NCBI GenBank assembly: GCA_031275285.1
Contig: JAISOY010000041.1
Location: 25,293-89,292 of the forward strand
DNA: 64,000 nt
Direction: 5' to 3'
DNA from: Bacteroidales bacterium
GTDB lineage: Bacteria > Bacteroidota > Bacteroidia > Bacteroidales > UBA4181
Shown: one piece after another, positions 57,399-64,000 of the stretch
Layout of the letters: every line of letters starts with the position of its first letter
Position numbering within the stretch: the first letter of the stretch is position 1
The notes under the pieces: generated by a model
Told to the model about the DNA's origin: nothing
The model's input: the letters and a program-made list of their open reading frames with translations, nothing else
Database searches by the model: none
Position numbers and translations under genes: made by a program

Positions 57399-59255
57399 TT
57401 AGTTTTTATGATTGAATGAAGTATAAAGTTCTTTTAATATTTCTTTCTTCCTCCTGTCTCCTTCAACGGTTTTTCCACTCAATGACTTCCATAAAGCGAC
57501 CGTTTCAGCATCTATCGTACTTTCCAGATTAGCATTCCAATCCGGCAGGTAACCGCGCAAGCCCATGAATTGTACCATTTCAAAATCAGGACTGTCTACT
57601 GTAATATCACGGTAATAGATCAATGTTGCTTTTTGCCTGATCAGCTTATCCTGTAATTGATCCATGCTGATGTTCTTCATCTTGGTGCCTTCTTCGATAC
57701 TGATCGATGCGGCAATTCCTGCAGCCTGTCCTAAAGCCATCCAGCAAGGTTCCATCCGGAGCGTTGAAAAGCCGATATGGCTGCCTGAAACCGGTACAGG
57801 GATCAGGAGATTGTCTACGTCTTTGGGTATAATTACTCCCAAAGGAACAGTATAAACTGCTGAAGGGTAGCTAAGAAATCCATCTAAATGTATTTTCCCA
57901 GGCTCACGTTTACGTACAGCATGAGAGTCAAGGGCATAATGACTCGCTGTAATACTATTCTTATGAAGCGGGGGACGTTTTCCGGGAGCTACAGGTATAG
58001 CATCGTTTGCGGTAAAGAAATACTCACCTTCAAAACGCCGTCCTTCACGCACATAAACCTGACGGGGAAAATTTTCATTATCCGTATATTCATCCTTTGC
58101 AAATCCCCATTCAAGACAGGCTTTCCTGAAATGTTTGGGTAATGAAGGATCATTTTGTGCAAACCAGATCAATCCAAGGGTATAGTTCTTTAAACGTTCG
58201 GCATACTGGTCGCGCCAATCCCATCCTGAAGTAGGCCATGGCCAGTTTTCTTCGGGTAAGTCCGTAGAAATAAAAGCCATATGTTGGTTGTTCGCATCAG
58301 TTTTAGCATTCGGCAAGGCCACCATATTGGTAATTTTTGCAATACCCCAACGATCTCCGGGTATTTTTGTAGGATTGCCCTTTTCTATGTGCTTCCTGTT
58401 CTCTTCCATCATTTCAGGAGTTACCTTGAGCATTTCCACTCCTGTATTATTTCCGGTCCAGACATCTTCAATCAAGGAAACATACTCTTCGCGGTTATAG
58501 TTTTCCGGCTTCCTGACCGGAACGCGATTGTCGGGTTTGTTGGTCAGACACAGGCGGTAATTATAGGCCTGTACCGCATTATCACCCTGGAAAGTACTAC
58601 AGTCTTGTTCCTTTCCTCCCCAGTATTTATAAACCTGCCCGGCACCCGGCTCATTGAATTCATCTTTTCCTTCCCGGCCTAAACGGAACGGAACTTTGGC
58701 GGCTGCTCCCAGATCGCCTTCATAAGTGGCATCCACAAATACTTTCCCCGTATAGGTTTCCATTTGTTTGGTTTCCCTATTGAATATACTTACAGATGTG
58801 ATCACATCATTATGAATAGTCACATTACGGGGTTCGGCATCAAATTGGCGCATTTTTAAAACGGTGATCTTGTTTACTTGCTCAGCTATCATCTGGGTAA
58901 ACACCTGCTCGGCTATTGACGGTTCAAAGTGGTAACCGTTACTGCATATTTTTACCTGCTCGGAATCTTCTCCGTATGTTTTCTTGTAATGGTCCAGATT
59001 ACGGTCAACGAACTCTTTAAACAATCCTGTTGTTGCTTTCTTTGTCGCAATATCTGTTGCACCAAGGCCATTGGCAGGCAATCCGCCTATATGTTGGGTC
59101 CGCTCGAGAATAACAGATGTTTTTCCTTCCCTGGCAGCACTGATCGCCGTCATAATTCCGCCCGGAGTACCCCCCACGATCACAATATCATAATTCCCCT
59201 GAGCAAAACCGGTCAGTGAGATAAAAATGAAAAAATATAAGAAAATTTGTCTCAT
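57399..59255 (-). CDS. Secreted FAD-dependent oxidoreductase (PF12831-like)
   Basis: The 618-residue protein has a signal peptide (1-19, ending GFAQ) and an FAD-binding start DIVIVGGTPGGIMTAISAAREG with VILERTQHIGG and, further on, GKVFVDATYEGDLGAAA, typical of the FAD-dependent family with PF12831. The Gly-rich loop is GGTPGG. It is likely to act on a sugar or other small organic compound outside the cytoplasm. It is the first gene of a two-gene operon with GH97. Confidence 0.88.
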   Translation of the reverse strand: MRQIFLYFFIFISLTGFAQGNYDIVIVGGTPGGIMTAISAAREGKTSVILERTQHIGGLPANGLGATDIATKKATTGLFKEFVDRNLDHYKKTYGEDSEQVKICSNGYHFEPSIAEQVFTQMIAEQVNKITVLKMRQFDAEPRNVTIHNDVITSVSIFNRETKQMETYTGKVFVDATYEGDLGAAAKVPFRLGREGKDEFNEPGAGQVYKYWGGKEQDCSTFQGDNAVQAYNYRLCLTNKPDNRVPVRKPENYNREEYVSLIEDVWTGNNTGVEMLKVTPEMMEENRKHIEKGNPTKIPGDRWGIAKITNMVALPNAKTDANNQHMAFISTDLPEENWPWPTSGWDWRDQYAERLKNYTLGLIWFAQNDPSLPKHFRKACLEWGFAKDEYTDNENFPRQVYVREGRRFEGEYFFTANDAIPVAPGKRPPLHKNSITASHYALDSHAVRKREPGKIHLDGFLSYPSAVYTVPLGVIIPKDVDNLLIPVPVSGSHIGFSTLRMEPCWMALGQAAGIAASISIEEGTKMKNISMDQLQDKLIRQKATLIYYRDITVDSPDFEMVQFMGLRGYLPDWNANLESTIDAETVALWKSLSGKTVEGDRRKKEILKELYTSFNHKN

Positions 59256-59349
59256 AAAATAGATTTTATCAATTCTTATCCAAACTTACTCTATCCGATC
59301 AACAGATAAAATAATTGAATTTTCACAAAGATAATGTATATTGGCTGTT

Positions 59350-61008
59350 TTACAATGCGCCCAATAAATGTTTTGCATTTTCAATAGCTGCTTCCGTGAC
59401 TTTTTCACCACTAAGCATTTTTGCAATTTCTGTCACCCGTTCCTCAAATGATAACTCTTGTACTTTGGTTTGGGTAACGGAACCCTGATCTTCCTTGAAA
59501 ACTTTGTAATGGTGGCTTCCCTTTGCGGCAACCTGTGGAAGATGTGTTATATTAATGATTTGCGCATATTGGGACATTTGTTCGAGAATATTGCCCATTT
59601 TCTCTGCGATTTTTCCGGATACGCCACTATCGATCTCATCAAATATAAGTGTCGGGAGAAGTATTTTTTCAGCAATGGCAGCTTTGATGCTTAACATGAG
59701 CCGGGATACTTCCCCTCCGGAAGCCACCTTCCCTAATTCCTGCAGATTCTGCTGTTTATTGGCTGAAAACAGAAACCTGATGATATCCGTCCCTGAAGGA
59801 GTAAACTGCTCAGATGGAAGCAGTTCAACTTTAAATAGAGCATTTGGGATCCCCAACTGAATCAATAAAGTGTGTATATGTTCTTCTATCGCAGGAATTG
59901 ATTTCCGGCGTTTTTCGGATACACTCCCGGCCAATAACGTGAGCTGCTCCTCATATCGGTTGATTTGTTTTTCAATCTCTTCTATCTGGATGTCAGAATG
60001 ATTGATTACCTGTATCTTTGTATCAAGTTCTTCCCTGATAGCGATCAATTCTTTTACAGAGGTTACCTTGTGTTTTTGTTGAAGTGCATACAACAAGTCC
60101 AACCGGGCGTTCACCTCCTCGAGCCGGGCAGGGTCATGTTCTGTTGCTTCTGCAATTCGTTCTGTTTCAATAGCGATATCTTTTAATTCGATCAACGAAG
60201 ATTCGATTCGTTGAAGAAAATTTACTGCAGGGGAACAGACACTTTGCAGACGGGTCAAAGTGGATGTCGCCGACTTTAATAACTGTGTTACAGATATCTC
60301 ATCGGCTTCTAAAAGAGCAGCTACCTGCGATAATCCCGATTTTATTTCTTCGGCATGGGTGAGTATTTTCAGTTCTTCCTCCAAAGTTTCTTGCTCCCCG
60401 TCCTGAAGTTTAGCCGCATACAGTTCTTCAAAACGAAAGCGATGATAATCCAGTTCCGATTTAGACTGTTTCGCTGCATTCCTCAGCTGATCCAGTTCGG
60501 AAAGTAACTTTTTATAGTGTGAAAACACACGGTTGTATTCATACAAAGTGTCTAACTGCTGCGCATAAGTATCCAGTATTTGTAACTGGAAATTAGCTGA
60601 TTCGAGATAAATGTTCTGGTGTTGGGAATGGATATCGATCAACTCAGCCCCCAACTCCTTTAAGATGGATAAATTTACCGGAGAATCATTGACAAATGCA
60701 CGGGATTTTCCGTCTGACGTAATTTCCCGCCTTATCACTGTTTCCGGATCATAATCCAGGTCATGTTTTTCAAACCAATTTTTCCACTGGGTTTCACGGA
60801 TATTGAATTTTCCTTCAACAATGCATTTCCTGGTGGTATCCAGTAAGGTGCTGGTATCGGCACGTTGTCCTGTAAGCAAGCCAAGGGCACCGAGCAGAAT
60901 AGATTTTCCGGCCCCCGTTTCACCGGTAATGATAGACAGGCCATGATGGAAATCAATTTCCAGATGCTGGATCAAAACATAATTGCTGATGGATAGATGA
61001 GAAAACAT
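59350..61008 (-). CDS. recN: DNA repair protein RecN
   Basis: The 552-residue SMC-like ATPase has Walker A GETGAGKS (29-36), a central coiled coil and the C-terminal signature GKVASGGEVSRLMLSIK with LIFDEIDSGVSG. It acts in double-strand break repair. I chose the ATG at 61008, 4 bases after the prfB stop; an ATG at 61026 would overlap prfB and add six unusual residues. Confidence 0.95.
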   Translation of the reverse strand: MFSHLSISNYVLIQHLEIDFHHGLSIITGETGAGKSILLGALGLLTGQRADTSTLLDTTRKCIVEGKFNIRETQWKNWFEKHDLDYDPETVIRREITSDGKSRAFVNDSPVNLSILKELGAELIDIHSQHQNIYLESANFQLQILDTYAQQLDTLYEYNRVFSHYKKLLSELDQLRNAAKQSKSELDYHRFRFEELYAAKLQDGEQETLEEELKILTHAEEIKSGLSQVAALLEADEISVTQLLKSATSTLTRLQSVCSPAVNFLQRIESSLIELKDIAIETERIAEATEHDPARLEEVNARLDLLYALQQKHKVTSVKELIAIREELDTKIQVINHSDIQIEEIEKQINRYEEQLTLLAGSVSEKRRKSIPAIEEHIHTLLIQLGIPNALFKVELLPSEQFTPSGTDIIRFLFSANKQQNLQELGKVASGGEVSRLMLSIKAAIAEKILLPTLIFDEIDSGVSGKIAEKMGNILEQMSQYAQIINITHLPQVAAKGSHHYKVFKEDQGSVTQTKVQELSFEERVTEIAKMLSGEKVTEAAIENAKHLLGAL

Positions 61009-61012
61009 ATTT

Positions 61013-62123
61013 TTAACTTTTACCAAACTCCATTAAATAGGCCTTAATAAAATCATCAATATCGCCATCCATTACGGCTTGTACATTCGATGTCTGGTGA
61101 TTGGTCCGATGGTCTTTTACTCTCCGGTCATCAAATACATAACTTCTGATCTGTGAGCCCCATTCAATCTTTTTCTTTCCGGCTTCAATCTTTGCTGTTT
61201 CCTGACGGCGTTTTTCCAGTTCTATTTCATATAACTGGGATTTCAGCAAACGTAAAGCATTATCTTTATTTCCAAACTGTGAACGACTTTCCGTATTTTC
61301 GATAACGATTTCTTCCATTTTACCGGTTGTTTCGTCCTTGTACTTATAATGCAAACGAACACCGGTTTCCACTTTGTTCACATTCTGTCCACCTGCTCCG
61401 CTCGACCGGAAGGTATCCCAACTTAAATTGGCAGGGTTTATTTCAATTTCAATAGTGTCATCTACCAACGGAACGACAAATACCGAAGAAAAAGAAGTCA
61501 TACGTTTTCCCTGTGCATTAAACGGTGATACCCTCACCAACCGGTGAACTCCATTTTCACTCTTCAGAAATCCATAAGCCATCTCACCCTCGATCTGCAT
61601 GGTTACGGTCTTGATCCCGGCTTCATCTCCGGCCTGAAAATTGGTCACTTCCAATTTAAACCCCTGCCGTTCACACCATCGTTTATACATCCTCAACAGC
61701 ATTTCCGCCCAATCCTGGGCCTCGGTACCACCTGCTCCGGCAACAATTTTAATCACAGCACCCAGTTTATCTTCTTCATGCGAAAGCATGTTCCTCAATT
61801 CCAAAGCTTCGAACATATCCAATGCCTGTTGATATGCTTTGTCTACATCCTCCTCGCTGATGGCATCTTCCTTATAAAAATCAAAAGCCAGCTGCAATTC
61901 TTCACAAGCCGTTTTTATCTCCTGGTAGCTTTCGATCCATTTTTTCAGATCCTTCACTTTCCGCATCTGTGCTTCTGCAGATTTAGCATCGGTCCAGAAA
62001 TCAGGGGCCTGGGTTTTTTCTTCCTCTTCTTCTATTTGGATTTCTTTGTTTTCGATGTCAAAGATACCTCCTCAGCGCATCCTCGCGCTCCAACAACTCT
62101 TTTAGCTGTTCAATAGTAATCAT
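61013..62123 (-). CDS. prfB: Peptide chain release factor 2 with programmed frameshift
   Basis: The gene codes for RF2, which recognises UGA and UAA stop codons. The start is ATG 62123 (MITIEQLKELLE); 21 codons later the frame meets TGA (62060-62058), where +1 frameshifting continues the reading for 348 more residues, 369 in all. The tripeptide SPF and GGQ (AGGQNVNKVE) motifs are intact. Reading from an internal ATG (61966) alone would miss the N-terminal domain. recN follows 4 bases later. Confidence 0.96.
62057..62072 (-). promoter_or_regulatory. Programmed +1 frameshift site of prfB
   Basis: On the minus strand the order is AGGAGG (62072-62067), TAT, CTT (62063-62061), TGA (62060-62058), C. 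This is the classical RF2 autoregulatory site: an internal Shine-Dalgarno-like element three bases before the CTT slip codon and an in-frame TGA. Confidence 0.96.
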
Positions 62124-62148
62124 GGTTTTTTGTTTTTGTTTTGAATGG

Positions 62149-62181
62149 CAAAGGTAAAAAAATCCCCGAATCACACTCAAA
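62149..62181 (-). promoter_or_regulatory. Promoter of prfB
   Basis: On the minus strand TTTG (62181-62178) and TACCTTTG (62156-62149) are 21 bases apart. The leader to the ATG at 62123 is about 25 bases. Confidence 0.65.
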
Positions 62182-62238
62182 ATACAGAATAAAACTATTA
62201 GCTTTGTAATATGCATGTATTGATCATATTTTTCACAT

Positions 62239-62823
62239 ATGATGCTTGATAACAATCTAAGAAACAGAATTATAGAAGGGGACAGGGAGGCATTTGATGT
62301 GCTTTTCCGGATGTTCTATTCCCGTTTGTTAGGTTTTGCCCATTCATATGTCAGGGATCATTTTGTAGCCGAAAATATTGTTCAGGATGCCTTTCTTTTG
62401 TTGTGGGATCGTCATAAGACATTACGTATGGACAGCAATATTCCAGCCTGGTTGCTTACCGTAGTGAAAAACAATATGATCAATTACATCAACCGGCAAA
62501 AGAAACAAATGATGGTAGAAAATATTTATGCCTCACATGCCGTACGTGAACTAGACCTTCGGATTTCTTCATTAAAGGTATGTGATCCTGAGAATATGTT
62601 TAGCGACGAAGTAGAAAAAATTATCCGGGAAACGATCGCATCACTTCCTGAACAAGCCCAAAAAGTAGTGACTATGAGCCGGCTGGAAGATTTGAGTAAT
62701 AAAGAAATTGCTGAAGAATTGGGAATAACCATAAAAGGGGTAGAGTACCACATTACCAGGTCATTAAAGATATTGCGCAACAAACTGAAAGATTATTTAC
62801 TGTTTTTTTTCTTTTTTTTTTAA
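62239..62823 (+). CDS. ECF-type RNA polymerase sigma-70 factor
   Basis: The 194-residue protein has ECF region 2 (AENIVQDAFLLLWD) and region 4 (DLSNKEIAEELGITIKGVEYHITRSLKIL). It is the first gene of a sigma/FecR pair that in Bacteroidetes usually controls a SusC/SusD-type locus. The last residues are a run of Phe coded by long T tracts (T8, C, T11) that end in the stop codon. A TAGCTTTG box lies at 62199-62206. Confidence 0.92.
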   Translation: MMLDNNLRNRIIEGDREAFDVLFRMFYSRLLGFAHSYVRDHFVAENIVQDAFLLLWDRHKTLRMDSNIPAWLLTVVKNNMINYINRQKKQMMVENIYASHAVRELDLRISSLKVCDPENMFSDEVEKIIRETIASLPEQAQKVVTMSRLEDLSNKEIAEELGITIKGVEYHITRSLKILRNKLKDYLLFFFFFF

Positions 62824-62881
62824 ATATTCACTGGGGTTCTGAGCTCCTTATTTGTTTTTATTAAACGTGTAAAATCATATT

Positions 62882-63874
62882 GTGGAACAGGATACTTTTA
62901 TAAAATATTTTTCCGGAACCATTTCCCCACAGGAAGAAGTTGAATTGTTGGAGTGGATCGATGAAAGCGAAGAGAACAGGAAGGAATATCTGGAACAACG
63001 CCAGGTATGGGATATGTATATACTTCATCAAAAGCCGGAAGATATGGCCATGAACTTTGATCAACTGATTGAAAAGCGCCGTCCCAACCCAGAGAATAAG
63101 CATCCTAAACCACCGGTAAAAGGAAAGATCCGGTTGCGTGAATTCATCAAAATTGCTGCCATATTTTTAATCGCATTCGGAGTAGGAAAATTTTTTGTTC
63201 CATCTAATAACGAGGTACAATACCACACGATTGAAGTTCCTCCCGGACAGAGGGTAAAACTGACCTTATCCGACGGTTCGCAGGTCTGGTTAAATGCACA
63301 GACCAAATTTACCTATCCTGCTACATTCAATGAGGAAAAGCGTGTCGTTATGCTGGATGGCGAAGGGCTTTTTGATGTGGTCCATGATAAAAAGAAGTCG
63401 TTCATAGTACAAACGCTACAGCATGAAATAAAAGTATTAGGCACTTCCTTTAATGTATATGCATATAGTAATAATCCATTTTTCGGGACAACATTGATTG
63501 GCGGATCAGTGCAGGTTACCGACCAGCAGAACCCGGGCAACATATACCAACTAAGCCCGGGAGAACAATTGTTTTATAATGATTTTTCAAAAAAACTGGA
63601 AATCAAAAAAGTAGAAACCAGTGAATATACGTCATGGAAAGATGGGATACATTATTTCAATGATATTTCCTTTGCAGAAATGACTGAACGACTGAGTCAT
63701 TTTTACAATACCAAAATCATCATCAATGATTCTTCTGTCCTGAACTATCATTGTACAGGTAAATTCCGCCAGAAAGAAAGTATTACGGAGATTATGGATG
63801 TGGTAAAAAGCGATATCCCTTTTACCTATATATACGACAAGGAAAACAATGAATTGAGAATTGAAAAAAAATAA
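62882..63874 (+). CDS. FecR-type anti-sigma factor
   Basis: The 330-residue protein has an N-terminal sigma-binding region (residues 1-80, KYFSGTISPQEEVELLEWI), one membrane helix (about 86-102) and a periplasmic FecR domain (GQRVKLTLSDGSQVWLNAQTKF) with a C-terminal DUF4974-like part. It holds the sigma factor until a SusC-type receptor signals. It starts with GTG at 62882, since no ATG lies near. A TonB-dependent receptor gene would be expected just after 63874. Confidence 0.92.
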   Translation: MEQDTFIKYFSGTISPQEEVELLEWIDESEENRKEYLEQRQVWDMYILHQKPEDMAMNFDQLIEKRRPNPENKHPKPPVKGKIRLREFIKIAAIFLIAFGVGKFFVPSNNEVQYHTIEVPPGQRVKLTLSDGSQVWLNAQTKFTYPATFNEEKRVVMLDGEGLFDVVHDKKKSFIVQTLQHEIKVLGTSFNVYAYSNNPFFGTTLIGGSVQVTDQQNPGNIYQLSPGEQLFYNDFSKKLEIKKVETSEYTSWKDGIHYFNDISFAEMTERLSHFYNTKIIINDSSVLNYHCTGKFRQKESITEIMDVVKSDIPFTYIYDKENNELRIEKK

Positions 63875-63890
63875 ATCCTTTAGAATAAGA

Positions 63891-63920
63891 GACCGGAAAG
63901 TACGGCAATACTTTCCGGTC
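63891..63920 (+). terminator. Hairpin after the FecR gene
   Basis: A perfect inverted repeat of 12-base arms (63891-63902 and 63909-63920, 6-base loop) lies 16 bases after the FecR stop, with no T-run behind it. It may limit read-through or stabilise the 3' end. An ATG at 63990 might start the next gene, but too little is in the window to call it. Confidence 0.5.
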
Positions 63921-64000
63921 AGGCAAGTTTAACTATTAAAAGTGTTAATCCTTATCAACAAAGATAGGAAAAAATTGTTAAGGATCGAAATGGTGTATAT

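Noticed and set aside
61544..62116. A 190-codon open frame on the plus strand over prfB
   Set aside because: It is antisense to RF2 and rich in Phe, His and Pro, with no domain.

Overview
The window reads as chromosomal DNA from a member of the Bacteroidetes, most likely the order Bacteroidales. The evidence is the gene families present (DUF3822 next to rsmD, DUF4292, GH97, OprO/P-type porin, FecR with an ECF sigma factor, serine-type sulfatases, many short lipoproteins), AT-rich leaders with almost no Shine-Dalgarno sequences, and many promoter boxes of the Bacteroidetes form TAnnTTTG with an upstream TTTG or TTG. No rRNA operon, prophage, CRISPR array or intact insertion sequence is visible. 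One initiator tRNA-Met is present.

Layout. 1-8 kb: a lipoprotein cut by the window edge, a YhhN membrane protein, an overlapping three-gene run ending in rsmD, a RecD/Pif1-like helicase and a long AsmA protein. 8-14 kb: a porin, DoxX, and a NEW3-protein/ABC-ATPase/permease operon whose three genes all carry strong Shine-Dalgarno sequences, unlike their neighbours. 14-22 kb: clpB, a sulfatase with a C-terminal sugar-binding-like domain, a Tat-exported Gfo/Idh/MocA oxidoreductase and metY. 22-31 kb: a pentapeptide-like lipoprotein paired with a papain-like protease, a YqhD-type alcohol dehydrogenase, a cyclophilin, a coupled pair made of a type-23 toxin-like protein and an Ig-like lipoprotein, and pyrE divergent from a NUDIX gene with overlapping start codons. 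31-39 kb: cysK, an AspT/YidE-type transporter, ychF, a catalytically degenerate M48-type protein, a nucleotidyltransferase and tRNA-fMet.

38-48 kb: superoxide reductase, yjbQ and dtd in a row; a TolC/HlyD/MFS efflux operon whose promoter region recurs in front of a 64-residue gene just downstream; an internally deleted IS3-family remnant upstream of the efflux operon; and an outer-membrane barrel. 46-56 kb: DUF4292 lipoprotein, an EEP-family phosphohydrolase, a hemerythrin/LuxR-regulator pair, a second sulfatase, argG, an HdeD-like protein, an orphan ECF sigma factor, an HTH regulator and a CNNM/CBS protein. 55-64 kb: a GH97 glycosidase coupled to a secreted FAD oxidoreductase, recN, prfB with its programmed +1 frameshift, and an ECF sigma/FecR pair that probably leads into a SusC/SusD locus beyond the right edge.

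Most genes are housekeeping or ordinary accessory genes. The points most worth following are the duplicated efflux promoter with its small gene, the hemerythrin plus pseudo-receiver pair, the toxin-23-like/lipoprotein pair, the inactive M48 protein, the Shine-Dalgarno-rich ABC operon, and the pentapeptide/protease lipoprotein pair. No wholly new system can be proved from this sequence alone.
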